DNA of 64,000 nt from positions 3,720,001 to 3,784,000 of the forward strand of contig NZ_CP039291.1 in assembly GCF_004798685.1 (NCBI RefSeq), written 5' to 3'. The notes below the pieces were generated by a model. It was not told where the DNA came from. It worked only from the letters and a program-made list of their open reading frames with translations, and did no database searches. The DNA is from Cellulomonas shaoxiangyii (GTDB lineage: Bacteria > Actinomycetota > Actinomycetes > Actinomycetales > Cellulomonadaceae). Position numbers and translations under genes: made by a program. Positions 1 to 8,077 of this stretch are shown here, piece by piece; position 1 is the first letter of the stretch, and the number at the start of each line of letters is the position of its first letter.

Positions 1-494
1 CCGAGGCCGAGCACCGCGACGCCCACGGTCGCGAGGCCCGTCGCGACGCCCCACGTGCCCGACGGCCGCTCGCGCCGCACCGCCCACGCGAGCAGGCCCG
101 TGACGACCGGTGCCGACCCCAGCGCGATCACCGTGCCGACGGCCACGCCGTTGCGCGCCGTGCCGAGGAAGAACGCGGGCTGGTACGCGAGCACGCCCGC
201 GGCCCCGAGCGCGACGGCACCGACCCGGGCGGCGGTGGTGCGGGCGGCGGTGGTGCGGGCGGCGGCGGTGCGGGCGGCGGCGGTGCGGGCGGCCGTCGCC
301 GCCACCTCGTCGTCCGGCACCGGCTGTGGCGCCCGGCGCGCGACCACCGCGGCGACCAGCGCGAGCGCCAACCCGCCGACGGCGATGCGCGCCGCGCCGA
401 GGGCCACCGGGTCGGCGTCGGGCCCGAGCGCCTGGGCGGTGCCCGTCGTGCCGAAGCACACGGCGGCGAGGAGGACGGCGAGGACGGCACGCAC
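1..494 (-). CDS. EamA/DMT-family transporter, N-terminal part
   Basis: The minus-strand frame reads as a hydrophobic membrane protein. It opens at a GTG (494) with a first helix followed by FGTTGTAQALGPDADPVALG, the usual start of EamA-domain drug/metabolite transporters. A second stretch contains YQPAFFLGTARNGVAVGTV, and a third follows GSAPVVTGLLAWAV. About 165 residues are visible, so the second EamA repeat lies outside the window. No purine-rich ribosome site precedes the GTG, but a GACGAT box ends 7 bases upstream, which fits a leaderless transcript. The loop between helices 2 and 3 is expanded by a 15-base tandem repeat coding for Ala-Ala-Arg-Thr units. The substrate cannot be told from sequence. 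Confidence 0.75.
   Translation of the reverse strand, partial: MRAVLAVLLAAVCFGTTGTAQALGPDADPVALGAARIAVGGLALALVAAVVARRAPQPVPDDEVAATAARTAAARTAAARTTAARTTAARVGAVALGAAGVLAYQPAFFLGTARNGVAVGTVIALGSAPVVTGLLAWAVRRERPSGTWGVATGLATVGVAVLGL
226..293. repeat. 15-bp tandem repeat inside the transporter gene
   Basis: Four head-to-tail copies of a 15-mer (CGGGCGGCGGTGGTG or its GCGGTG variant) run from 226 to 285 and are followed by a partial copy. Copies 1-2 and 3-4 are identical pairs. Read on the minus strand they stay in frame and give AARTA/AARTT units in a cytoplasmic loop. Confidence 0.9.
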
Positions 495-579
495 GGGCGG
501 GATCGTCGCACGCCGGACGGGCTCCGGAACGCACGGGCGCGGGCGGCGCGCGCCGCGGGTCAGGCCGGGTCAGGCCAGG

Positions 580-1143
580 TCAGGCCGGGACGGTGGCCCG
601 CCGGCCCAGCGCCGCGAGCGCGCGCGTCTGCCGGTCGGCGTCCGCGGGGACGTCCAGCGGCGGTGCGCACACGCCCTCGCCGTACAGGTGCTCCCCCATC
701 GCGGCGACCATGCCCTCGAGGACGTCGAGGTCGGCGTCGGTGAACCGGTGCGCGCGCCCGTCGGCGGCGGCGACGTCCCAGCGGTGCGCGACCATGTCGA
801 ACCCGTAGAACATGTCGAACGTGGCGCCGAGGGTCGACGGGCCGGTCATGGCCTCGAACGGGCGGTCGACGACGCCGGGCAACGCGAGTGCGCTGCGGAC
901 GGCGTCCGCGTGCGCGTGCCAGGCGGCCGCGGGTTCGGCGAGATCGGGGCGCGGGCCGAGGTCGACGTCGTGGCGGGCGAGGTACTCGCGCTGCGTGTCG
1001 ACGACGTGCGCGACGACGTCGCGGCCGGTCCAGCCCTCGCACGGCGAGGGCGCGTCCCAGGCCGCCGGGCGCGCCGCGTCGAGGACGCCCGCGAAGCCGT
1101 CGGAGCGCATCGTGTAGGCGTCGAGGATCGGGTTGTCGGTCAT
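580..1143 (-). CDS. TIGR03086-type metal-binding protein (DinB / mycothiol-dependent maleylpyruvate isomerase fold)
   Basis: This is a 187-residue protein whose early motif PCEGWTGRDVVAHVVDTQ matches the 'pcpgW-t-rdlvaHv' signature of the TIGR03086 / maleylpyruvate-isomerase N-terminal family. Those proteins form a four-helix DinB-like bundle that binds a divalent metal through histidines. Further candidate ligands sit in DMVAHRWDVAAADG. An upstream ATG exists, but the ATG at 1143 is preferred because a TAGCGT -10 box lies 7 bases before it. The gene is divergent from an AraC-type regulator at 1179, which may control it. Many members of this family are annotated only as mycothiol- or metal-dependent enzymes, so the reaction is unknown. 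Confidence 0.8.
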   Translation of the reverse strand: MTDNPILDAYTMRSDGFAGVLDAARPAAWDAPSPCEGWTGRDVVAHVVDTQREYLARHDVDLGPRPDLAEPAAAWHAHADAVRSALALPGVVDRPFEAMTGPSTLGATFDMFYGFDMVAHRWDVAAADGRAHRFTDADLDVLEGMVAAMGEHLYGEGVCAPPLDVPADADRQTRALAALGRRATVPA

Positions 1144-1150
1144 GTGCACG

Positions 1151-1156
1151 ACGCTA
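1151..1156 (-). promoter_or_regulatory. -10 box TAGCGT for a leaderless transcript
   Basis: On the minus strand TAGCGT ends 7 bases before the ATG at 1143, the spacing expected when transcription starts at or next to the start codon. The same hexamer precedes the lysR-type gene at 8760 and both small peptide genes at 29322 and 40968, so it looks like a common -10 form in this genome. Confidence 0.45.
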
Positions 1157-1178
1157 GGGCCGGACGAGGAGGTGGGCA

Positions 1179-2039
1179 TTGGACGAACGCGACAGCGTCC
1201 GCGCGGCCGACGACGTCGAGCGCGCGCACCTGGTCGACCCGCGGGACACGTCGTTCCGGATCGGCCGCTGGGGCCCGCCGGACGACCTCGCGCCGCTCGT
1301 GCGCCGCTACTGGGTGCCCACGTGGTCGGTGCCCGGCGGGCAGGAGGCCGAGCAGCGGGTGCTGCAGTACCCGGTGTGCCTCGTGGTCGTGGCCGACTCC
1401 TACGCGCGGTTCTACGGCGTGCAGCCCGGGTTGTCGACGACGACGCTGCGCGGCACCGGCTGGGCGGTCGGCGTCATGCTGCAGCCGGCGGCGGGGGCGC
1501 TGCTCGTGGGCGGGTCGGTCGCGCCGTGGACCGGCCGGCACGCGGACGTCGCCGACGCGCTGGCGGCGACGACGCCGCGGCCCGACGTCGACGCGATGGT
1601 GGCGGGGGTGCGGGACGTCATGGCCCCGGACCCGGCCGACGAGGCGCGGCAGCGTGCCGCGACGGACCTCGTCGGGACGTTCCTGCGCCGCTACCTGCCG
1701 GTGGACGACGAGGGGCGGCTGGTCGACGCCGTGGTCGCCGCGGTCGAGGACGACCCCGGCCTGGTGCGCGTCTCGCAGCTGTGCGAGCGGTTCGCCACGA
1801 CGGAGCGGACGTTGCAGCGGCTGACCCGGCGGCGGCTCGGGCTCACGCCGAAGTGGCTCGTGCAGCGCCGGCGCCTGCACGAGGCGGCGGGGCGGCTGCG
1901 CGCGGGCGGGACGACGCTCGCGGACCTCGCGGCCGAGCTCGGCTACGCCGACGAGTCGCACCTGTCCCGCGACTTCCGGCACGTCACCGGCATGACGCCG
2001 GGCGCGTTCGCGGCCCGCTTCACGGGCCGCGGCGCCTGA
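1179..2039 (+). CDS. AraC-family transcriptional regulator
   Basis: This is a 286-residue protein with an N-terminal sensing region of the DUF6597/AraC-like type (RYWVPTWSVP, then a short barrel) and a C-terminal double helix-turn-helix. The second half shows FATTERTLQRLTRRRLGLTP and LAAELGYADESHLSRDFR, the characteristic AraC HTH signature ending in the TPGAFAARF family tail. It starts with TTG, chosen because a GAGGAGG ribosome site lies 6-12 bases upstream and the frame has no better start. It is divergent from the DinB-like gene at 1143, with about 35 bases between the start codons, so autoregulation or control of that neighbour is likely. The ligand is unknown. Confidence 0.85.
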   Translation: MDERDSVRAADDVERAHLVDPRDTSFRIGRWGPPDDLAPLVRRYWVPTWSVPGGQEAEQRVLQYPVCLVVVADSYARFYGVQPGLSTTTLRGTGWAVGVMLQPAAGALLVGGSVAPWTGRHADVADALAATTPRPDVDAMVAGVRDVMAPDPADEARQRAATDLVGTFLRRYLPVDDEGRLVDAVVAAVEDDPGLVRVSQLCERFATTERTLQRLTRRRLGLTPKWLVQRRRLHEAAGRLRAGGTTLADLAAELGYADESHLSRDFRHVTGMTPGAFAARFTGRGA

Positions 2040-2135
2040 CGCGCGCCCCCTCCGTGACGGGCTCACTGCGGACGTGAAGCGATGTGGACGCCCGGTGTCC
2101 GGAACGCTGCACGGGCCGCGCACCGCGGCGCGGGG

Positions 2136-2585
2136 TCAGGCGCCCGCGGCGCGGGGGCGCCGCTCGGCGGGCGTCGCGGCGGCCGGGCGTGCGCGGCGGC
2201 CGCGGGCCAGCTCGGTGGCGAGCGCGTCGAGCGGCTGTGTGAACGGGTCCTGGAACGCGTGCAGCCAGTCCCCGACGACCGCGAGGGCGCGGGGGTCGAC
2301 GGCGTAGACGCGTCGGCTCCCGTCCGCGCGCACCGTCACGACGCCCGCCTCGCGCAGCACGCGCAGGTGCTGGGACGTCGCGGGCTGGGAGATGCCGAAC
2401 TCGGCGCCCGCGAGCGCGACGAGGTCACCCGCGGTGCACTCCCCGACGGCGAGCCGCTCGAGCAGACGCCGGCGCACCGGCTCGGCGAGCGCGGCGAGGA
2501 CGCCGTCGACGGCGGGCGCACGGGCACCCGCCGCCCCGGCGTCGTCCCCGTCCGCCACCGCCGCGTGCCGGCGCGCCGCGCTCAA
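2136..2585 (-). CDS. ArsR-family repressor
   Basis: This 149-residue winged-helix protein carries the ArsR core: a LAEPVRRRLLERLAVGECTA helix, then GISQPATSQHLRVLREAGVV as recognition helix, then a RRVYAVDP wing. It lacks the CxC metal site of classic ArsR, so it is the metal-independent type that is usually paired with an SRPBCC protein. The start codon overlaps the stop of the upstream SRPBCC gene (ATGA at 2582-2585), so the two are translationally coupled. The C-terminal 25 residues are a basic Ala/Arg/Pro tail. Its probable operator is the perfect inverted repeat at 3314-3335 in front of the operon. Confidence 0.88.
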   Translation of the reverse strand: MSAARRHAAVADGDDAGAAGARAPAVDGVLAALAEPVRRRLLERLAVGECTAGDLVALAGAEFGISQPATSQHLRVLREAGVVTVRADGSRRVYAVDPRALAVVGDWLHAFQDPFTQPLDALATELARGRRARPAAATPAERRPRAAGA

Positions 2586-3301
2586 CCCGCCTGCCCGGTG
2601 CCGTCGGGTGCGCCCTCCGCCGTGCCATCGGCTGCACTCTCTGCCGTGCCGGCGCCGTCCGCCCCCGGCGCCTCCTGCCCGGTGTAGAACGCGATGGTCC
2701 GCGCGCCGGCGCGCTGCGCGGCGTCGGGGTCCTCGCCGTCACCGACCGCGGCGGCGGCCCAGCCGGTCGCGGCGGACGTGACGACCGCCTGCCCCTCCGG
2801 CCCGACCGTCCACGCCTCGGCGGCGGCCGGGTCGACCGCCTCGCCCGTCGCGAGGTGCAGCACGAGGCCCCACAGCGCCAGGTCCCAGCCGACGCCGACC
2901 GCTCCCGGCCCGAACTGCTCCCAGAACGCGGGGTCGACGTGGGCCTCGTGCAGCAGGCGCAGCTCGGTGCCGCCCTCCGCGGGCGCGAGGTGCACCTCGA
3001 CCCAGCCGACGTCGCCGCCGTACTCCCAGGTGACGGCGAGCCGGTCGGGCCGGTCGCACGCCTCGACCGTGCCGCCGGCGTTGCCCTCGAGCTGGTAGCG
3101 CCCGCCGACGCGCAGGTCGCCGCTGACGGGCATGAACCAGCGCGGCAGACGCTCGGGGCTCGTGACGGCGTCCCAGACGTCGTCGACCTCGGCGCGGTAC
3201 ACGCGGCGCGCCTCGGCGATCTTCGTGGGCCGTCCGTCCCGCTCGCCCGTGCGCACCACGCGCGTGACCAGCCCGACCTGCTCCAGTGCGTCGATCGTCA
3301 T
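2582..3301 (-). CDS. SRPBCC / AHSA1-type protein
   Basis: This is a 239-residue protein of the START-like (Activator of Hsp90 ATPase homologue 1) fold. It shows RAEVDDVWDAVTSPERLPRW followed by FMPVSGDLRVGGRYQLEGNAGG and a C-terminal ELRLLHEAHVDPAFWEQFGPGAVGVGWDLAL-type helix region, which is the order typical of ArsR-linked SRPBCC proteins. The last 40 residues are a low-complexity Gly/Ala/Asp/Thr tail not expected for the fold. It is first in a two-gene operon with the ArsR repressor. The ligand is unknown. The start at 3301 sits only 12 bases from the inverted-repeat operator. Confidence 0.88.
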   Translation of the reverse strand: MTIDALEQVGLVTRVVRTGERDGRPTKIAEARRVYRAEVDDVWDAVTSPERLPRWFMPVSGDLRVGGRYQLEGNAGGTVEACDRPDRLAVTWEYGGDVGWVEVHLAPAEGGTELRLLHEAHVDPAFWEQFGPGAVGVGWDLALWGLVLHLATGEAVDPAAAEAWTVGPEGQAVVTSAATGWAAAAVGDGEDPDAAQRAGARTIAFYTGQEAPGADGAGTAESAADGTAEGAPDGTGQAG

Positions 3302-3313
3302 GACCCGGCCTCT

Positions 3314-3335
3314 CGTATAAGTGGTGTCTTATACG
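3314..3335. promoter_or_regulatory. Perfect inverted-repeat operator upstream of the SRPBCC-arsR operon
   Basis: The sequence is CGTATAAG, six bases (TGGTGT), then CTTATACG: two 8-bp arms that are exact reverse complements. It is the most A/T-rich spot for kilobases around and also contains TATAAG/TATACG hexamers that could serve as the -10 box on the minus strand. Position directly before the operon and perfect symmetry fit an ArsR dimer site that blocks RNA polymerase. Confidence 0.8.
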
Positions 3336-3435
3336 CTAGCGGGTGACGCGGCCCGCTGTCGAGAGGGGGCAGCGCCCGGCACGTCGCCGTCGTCGGCCGC
3401 CCGGGTCGGAGCGTCGCCGGCCCGGGTGCACCGAC

Positions 3436-3654
3436 CTAGGCCCGCTCCTCCGCGAACGACAGCCCGCGCGCCGCGAGCTCCTCGCGCAGGATGCCGACCG
3501 CCCTCGGGCCGACCCCGTGCAGCGCGAGCAGGTCGTGGGCGCGCACCGCCGGCAGCTGCTCCCACCGCGTGTACCCCGCGAGCGCGAGGGCGCGGCGCGC
3601 CGTGCGGCCGATCGCGGGCGGGTACTGCGTGGGCACGGGCGCGTCGTCGGGCAC
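3436..3654 (-). CDS. Small helix-hairpin-helix protein
   Basis: This is a 72-residue protein. After a short N-terminus ([20 protein letters not shown]) it has two hairpin segments, [20 protein letters not shown] and [19 protein letters not shown]. The [16 protein letters not shown] part is a clear helix-hairpin-helix, as found in RNA polymerase alpha C-terminal domains and in many small actinobacterial DNA-binding proteins. The GTG at 3654 is preferred to longer readings because GGAGG lies 6 bases upstream and the protein then begins directly before the domain. It is divergent from phosphofructokinase. Non-specific DNA binding is the likely biochemical property; the role is unknown. Confidence 0.75.
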   Translation of the reverse strand: MPDDAPVPTQYPPAIGRTARRALALAGYTRWEQLPAVRAHDLLALHGVGPRAVGILREELAARGLSFAEERA

Positions 3655-3804
3655 GGCGTCCTCCGTCGTCGGGTCGTGACGGCCAGTGTGCCGCGCACCG
3701 CCGACACCCCGCCGCGCCTTCCCGTTGCCGCAGGTCACGCGCTGCACCAGGCTGTGCGCCGACAGGGCCGGTCCGCCGGCCTGGCACGAGCACGGGAGAT
3801 CGTC

Positions 3805-4935
3805 GTGGGACGCAGGACGAAGCGGGTCGGCATCCTCACCGCCGGTGGGGACAGCCCCGGGCTCAACGCGGCGATCCGCGGGTTCGGCAAGACGGCGATC
3901 GGGCACTACGGCATGGAGCTCATCGGCTTCCGCGACGGCGTCACGGGCCTCGTCGAGAACCGGTACGTCGAGCTCGACGCGGAGGCGCTGTCCGGCATCC
4001 TCACCGTCGGCGGCACGATCCTCGGCACGAGCCGCGACAAGGTGCACCGCTTCCCGGTCGACGGCACCCCGCAGGACATGGTCCCGACCGTCGTCGAGAA
4101 CTACCGCGAGCTGGGCCTCGACGCGCTCATCATGCTGGGCGGCGGCGGGACGGCGAAGAACGCGAAGCGCCTCGTCGACGCCGGCCTCAACGTGGTGCAC
4201 CTGCCGAAGACGATCGACAACGACATCGCCGAGACCGACACGACGTTCGGCTTCGCGACCGCCACCGAGATCGCGACGGAGGCGGTGGACCGCGTGCACT
4301 CCACGGCGCACAGCCACCACCGGATCATCCTCACCGAGATCATGGGCCACCGGGCCGGCTGGCTGACCCTCGCGGCGGGCATCGCGGGCGGCGCGGACAT
4401 CATCCTCATCCCCGAGATCCCGTACACGGTGGCGTCCGTCGCGGACACGATCAAGGCCCGCACGGCGCGCGGGTCGTCGTTCTCGGTCGTCGCGGTCGCG
4501 GAGGGCGCGCGGGACGCCGACGACACCGCGGACTACGAGGCGGCGCAGCTGCTGGTCAAGGCCGCGAAGACGCCCGAGGCCCAGCGGGCCGCGCGCACGC
4601 ACCTCGCCAACGTGGAGGACCAGCAGCGCGAGCACACGTTCCGGCTCGCGCGCGAGCTCGAGGCCGCCACGGGCCTGGAGACGCGCGTGACGATCCTCGG
4701 CTACGTGCAGCGCGGCGGGACGCCGTGCGCCGCCGACCGCCTGCTCGCGACCCGGCTCGGGGCGGCCGCCGCGGACCACGTCGCACGCGGCGAGTTCGGG
4801 GTCATGATCGCGGCGCGCGGCGAGGGCACGGCCGCCGTGCCGCTGGGTGACGTCGCGGGCAAGGTCAAGCTCGTCCCGCCGGACCACGCGTGGATCGCCG
4901 CGGCGCGCCAGGTCGGGACTGGGCTGGGCGACTGA
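3805..4935 (+). CDS. pfkA: 6-phosphofructokinase (ATP/PPi 'mixed' group)
   Basis: This 376-residue enzyme phosphorylates fructose 6-phosphate in glycolysis. The nucleotide loop [18 protein letters not shown], the catalytic [17 protein letters not shown] with its TIDND aspartates, the EIMGHRAGW sugar-binding helix and GYVQRGGTP are all present. The phosphoryl-donor residues are mixed. The stretch equivalent to Escherichia coli GGDGS is GGGGT, and the residue before TIDND is Lys, as in pyrophosphate enzymes, rather than the Gly of ATP enzymes. Donor choice therefore cannot be called. The GTG at 3805 has GGGAG 6 bases upstream and begins just before the first strand; the open frame extends further back but without family sequence. 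Confidence 0.92.
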   Translation: MGRRTKRVGILTAGGDSPGLNAAIRGFGKTAIGHYGMELIGFRDGVTGLVENRYVELDAEALSGILTVGGTILGTSRDKVHRFPVDGTPQDMVPTVVENYRELGLDALIMLGGGGTAKNAKRLVDAGLNVVHLPKTIDNDIAETDTTFGFATATEIATEAVDRVHSTAHSHHRIILTEIMGHRAGWLTLAAGIAGGADIILIPEIPYTVASVADTIKARTARGSSFSVVAVAEGARDADDTADYEAAQLLVKAAKTPEAQRAARTHLANVEDQQREHTFRLARELEAATGLETRVTILGYVQRGGTPCAADRLLATRLGAAAADHVARGEFGVMIAARGEGTAAVPLGDVAGKVKLVPPDHAWIAAARQVGTGLGD

Positions 4936-4962
4936 CACCCCGCAGGACCCGCGCCATTGTCC

Positions 4963-4991
4963 TTCTCGACGGGCGGCACGACCCCTAGGGT
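4963..4991 (+). promoter_or_regulatory. Promoter for the DUF6584 gene
   Basis: A TTCTCG -35 candidate at 4963-4968 and TAGGGT at 4986-4991 are separated by 17 bases. The -10 box ends 6 bases before the GTG at 4998, which suggests a leaderless mRNA. Confidence 0.4.
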
Positions 4992-4997
4992 CCCTCC

Positions 4998-5504
4998 GTG
5001 ACCGTGGAGCGGACCTTGGCGAAGGTCGACGACGACCTCCGGCGTGGCGACCTCACGATGGCGCGGACGCGGCTGAAGAGCCTCACCCACAGCCTGCCGC
5101 ACCGGCTGGACGCCCGGGAGCGGCTGGCCGACGTCTACCGGCTCGAGGGCAACACGGTGGAGGCGGGGCGCTGGTCGTACCTCGCCGAGCAGCGCGACCC
5201 GGCGGAGGTGGCGGCGTTCGAGCGCGCCTGCGGGCAGAAGCCGGTCCGGATCATGCGGGCGCTGCTCTGGCGTGGCTCCGAGGACGCGGCCGCCACCGAG
5301 ATCGCGAGGGACCGCCTGCGCGACGTCCGGGCGCGGGCCGAGGCGGACACCGGCAGGCGGCTCGACTGGTCCGACCCCGGGCGCGGTGCGGAGGGGCCGT
5401 GGTGGGAGGACGCCGCCGGCCTGATCGGCTGCATGGTCGTCGGCCTCGTGCTCGCGGTGCTGGTGGTGGTGGGCGCGGCCACGGTCGTCGGCTGGATCTT
5501 CTAG
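4998..5504 (+). CDS. DUF6584-type membrane-anchored protein
   Basis: This is a 168-residue protein. The first 110 residues are helical and TPR-like (TVERTLAKVDDDLRRGDLTM, then RLKSLTHSLPHRLDARERLA, then YRLEGNTVEAGRWSYLAEQ), matching the actinobacterial DUF6584 family. A single hydrophobic segment, AGLIGCMVVGLVLAVLVVVG, lies at the extreme C-terminus, so the helical domain would be cytoplasmic and tail-anchored. No catalytic residues stand out and the function is unknown. It lies between phosphofructokinase and a GH13 gene in the same direction, but with its own probable promoter. Confidence 0.7.
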   Translation: MTVERTLAKVDDDLRRGDLTMARTRLKSLTHSLPHRLDARERLADVYRLEGNTVEAGRWSYLAEQRDPAEVAAFERACGQKPVRIMRALLWRGSEDAAATEIARDRLRDVRARAEADTGRRLDWSDPGRGAEGPWWEDAAGLIGCMVVGLVLAVLVVVGAATVVGWIF

Positions 5505-5556
5505 GCGGCGGCGCACCGGTCGCGCCGTCGGCCGGAGCGGGGGCAGGCTGGAGCCC

Positions 5557-6825
5557 GTGACCAGCCCTGTTGTCCCGTCCGCACGCGCCTGGGTCGAGCA
5601 CGCCATCTGGTGGCACGTCTACCCGCTGGGCGCGGTCGGCGCGCCGGTCCGCGAGCCCGACCACGACCCGGAGCCCCACCGCCTGCGCCGGCTGATCCCG
5701 TGGCTCGACCACGTCGTCGCGCTCGGCGCCAACGGCGTGCTGCTCGGCCCGGTGTTCGCGTCCTCGACGCACGGGTACGACACGACGGACTACTTCCGCG
5801 TCGACCCGCGCCTGGGCACGGAGCAGGACCTGGACGCGCTGCTGGCCGCCGCCCGCGACCGCGGCGTCCGGGTCCTGATGGACGGCGTGTTCCACCACGT
5901 CGGCGCCGAGCACCCGCTGGTCGCGCAGGTGCTCGCCGAGGGGCGCGACGGTCCGCGCGCGTCGTGGGTCGCCGTGGACTGGGACGCCCCCGGCGGGCCG
6001 CGCACGGCGGACTTCGAGGGCCACCGCGCGCTCGTGAAGCTCAACCACGACGAGCCGGCGGTCGCGGACCTCGTCGTGGACGTCATGACGCACTGGCTCG
6101 ACCGCGGGATCGACGGCTGGCGGCTCGACGCCGCGTACGCGGTGCCGCCGGCGTTCTGGGCGCGAGTGCTCCCCCACGTGCGCGAGCGCCACCCGGGCGC
6201 CTGGGTGGTCGGGGAGGTCATCCACGGCGACTACGCCGCGATCGTGCGCGAGTCCGGCATGGACTCGATCACGCAGTACCCGCTGTGGAAGGCGACGTGG
6301 AGCAGCCTGCGCGACCGGAACTTCTACGAGCTGGACTGGGCGCTGCAGCGCCACGCGGAGCTGCTCGACGTGTTCCTCCCCCAGACGTTCGTCGGCAACC
6401 ACGACGTCACGCGCATCGCCACGCAGGTCGGCGGTGAGGCCGCGGTCCTCGCACTCGTCGTGCTCATGACCGTCGGCGGCGTGCCGTCCGTGTACTACGG
6501 CGACGAGGTGGGGGCGACGGGCCTCAAGGAGGACCGCGAGGGCGGGGACGACGTGGTCCGCCCCGCCCTGCCGGACACCCCGCCGGACCCCGCCGCGCCC
6601 GGGCAGGAGGTGCTGCACGCGCACCAGGCGCTCATCGCGCTGCGCCGGCGGCACCCGTGGCTCGTCACCGCCCGCACCACGGCCGACGAGCTGACCAACG
6701 AGCGCTACCGGTACACGGCGACGTCGGCCGACGGGACCCAGCGGCTGCAGGTGGAGCTCGACGTCACGGGCGCGCCGCGGGCCGTCGTGCGGGACGGGGA
6801 CCGCGTGCTCTACGCCTGGGGGTGA
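5557..6825 (+). CDS. GH13 alpha-amylase-family glycoside hydrolase
   Basis: This 422-residue cytoplasmic enzyme has no signal peptide. It begins directly with the (beta/alpha)8 barrel (WWHVYPLGAVG; NGVLLGPVFASSTHGYDTTD). The GH13 conserved regions are all seen: MDGVFHHVG, GWRLDAAYA with the nucleophile D191, VVGEVIHGDY with the acid/base E220, and FVGNHDVTRI with the stabilising D283. It is short for the family and has only a reduced C-terminal beta domain. The closest types are intracellular maltodextrin or trehalose-related hydrolases, but the substrate is not decided by the motifs. The GTG start has GGAG 4 bases upstream. Confidence 0.88.
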   Translation: MTSPVVPSARAWVEHAIWWHVYPLGAVGAPVREPDHDPEPHRLRRLIPWLDHVVALGANGVLLGPVFASSTHGYDTTDYFRVDPRLGTEQDLDALLAAARDRGVRVLMDGVFHHVGAEHPLVAQVLAEGRDGPRASWVAVDWDAPGGPRTADFEGHRALVKLNHDEPAVADLVVDVMTHWLDRGIDGWRLDAAYAVPPAFWARVLPHVRERHPGAWVVGEVIHGDYAAIVRESGMDSITQYPLWKATWSSLRDRNFYELDWALQRHAELLDVFLPQTFVGNHDVTRIATQVGGEAAVLALVVLMTVGGVPSVYYGDEVGATGLKEDREGGDDVVRPALPDTPPDPAAPGQEVLHAHQALIALRRRHPWLVTARTTADELTNERYRYTATSADGTQRLQVELDVTGAPRAVVRDGDRVLYAWG

Positions 6826-6883
6826 CGGGCGCACGCCCGCCCGGGTACCGCGTGGTGTGGGTGGCGGCCCCTACGGTGGCCGC

Positions 6884-8074
6884 GTGATCAGGACCGTCGC
6901 CGTCGAGGGCTACCGCTCCCTGCGCAGCCTCGTGCTCGAGCCCGGCGCGCTCACCGTCGTCACCGGCGGCAACGGGTCGGGCAAGTCGTCGCTGTACCGG
7001 TCGCTGCGCCTGCTGCAGGCGTGCAGCACGGGTGCCTTCGCGGCGACGCTCGCGCAGGAGGGCGGGCTCGCGTCCGCGCTGTGGGCCGGCCGCCGCGTGC
7101 GCGAGGGGCGCGGGCCGGGCGCGGGTCCGGTGCGGCTGCGGCTCGGCGTCCAGCACGGGCCGGGTCACGTGCGCGGGCAGATCGCGGACGACGACGTGGC
7201 GTTCGGCTACGCCTGCGAGGTCGGCCTGCCGCAGCTCGAGCGGACGTCGCCGTTCGTCCGCGACCCGGAGATCAAGGCGGAGACGGTGTGGGTCGGCCAC
7301 GCGCCGCGGCCGCGGGACGTCGTCGCCGAGCGGCGTGGGCCGTCCGTGCGGGCGCGCGACGCCGACGACGCCTGGGTGCAGGTGCCCGCGCAGCCCGACC
7401 CGACGGAGAGCCTGCTCACCGAGCTCGTCGACCCGCTGCTCGCGCCGCAGGTGCTGCTCGTGCGCGAGAGCCTGCGCGGGTGGCGGTTCTACGACCACGT
7501 CCGCACGGACGCCGAGGCCCCTGCGCGCCGCGGGTCGGTGCTCACCCGGACCCCGGTCCTCGCGGCCGACGGGCGGGACCTCGCCGCCGCGGTCGCGACC
7601 ATCCGGTACCTCGGCGGCGGCGCCGAGCTCGCGGAGGTCGTCGACCGGGCGTTCCCCGGGTCGACCCTCGACGTCGGCGGCACCGACGAGCACGCGACGG
7701 TGACCATGACGCAGCCGGGGCTGCTGCGCCCCCTCTCGGCCGCGGAGCTGTCCGACGGCACGCTGCGGTTCGTGCTGTGGGCGGCGGCGCTGCTCACGCC
7801 GCGTCCGCCGGCGCTCATGGTGGTCAACGAGCCGGAGACGAGCCTGCACCCGGACCTGCTGCCCGCGCTGGCGCACCTGCTGGCGGCCGCGGCCCGGCGC
7901 ACGCAGGTCGTCGTCGTCAGCCACGCGCGCCCGCTGGTCGACGCCCTGCTGGCCGACGACAGCACGCCCGCCGACACCAGGCACGTGGCGCTCGAGAAGG
8001 ACGTCGGCGAGACGGTCGTCGCCGGGCGCGGTGGTCTGCTCGACGTGCCGGCGTGGCACTGGCCGGGGCGGTGA
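6884..8074 (+). CDS. AAA-family ATPase (AAA_21 / RecF-SMC-like)
   Basis: This 396-residue P-loop protein begins with the RecF/OLD-like opening VIRTVAVEGYRSLRSL and Walker A TGGNGSGKSS near residue 28. The C-terminal half has the signature LSDGTLRFVLWAAALL, Walker B ALMVVNEPETSLHPDLLPAL and a histidine switch VVVSHARPLVDALL. These single-gene ATPases of the 'AAA family, predicted ATPase' group resemble the ATPase half of anti-phage and DNA-repair systems, but no nuclease partner (TOPRIM, HNH) is adjacent. The GTG at 6884 is preferred over the upstream ATG because the fold starts at its first residue. The function is open. Confidence 0.85.
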   Translation: MIRTVAVEGYRSLRSLVLEPGALTVVTGGNGSGKSSLYRSLRLLQACSTGAFAATLAQEGGLASALWAGRRVREGRGPGAGPVRLRLGVQHGPGHVRGQIADDDVAFGYACEVGLPQLERTSPFVRDPEIKAETVWVGHAPRPRDVVAERRGPSVRARDADDAWVQVPAQPDPTESLLTELVDPLLAPQVLLVRESLRGWRFYDHVRTDAEAPARRGSVLTRTPVLAADGRDLAAAVATIRYLGGGAELAEVVDRAFPGSTLDVGGTDEHATVTMTQPGLLRPLSAAELSDGTLRFVLWAAALLTPRPPALMVVNEPETSLHPDLLPALAHLLAAAARRTQVVVVSHARPLVDALLADDSTPADTRHVALEKDVGETVVAGRGGLLDVPAWHWPGR

Positions 8075-8077
8075 GGC

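Noticed and set aside
6884-8074. Anti-phage system around the AAA ATPase
   Set aside because: No nuclease, reverse transcriptase, TIR or toxin gene is adjacent; neighbours are a GH13 enzyme and an amino-acid exporter.
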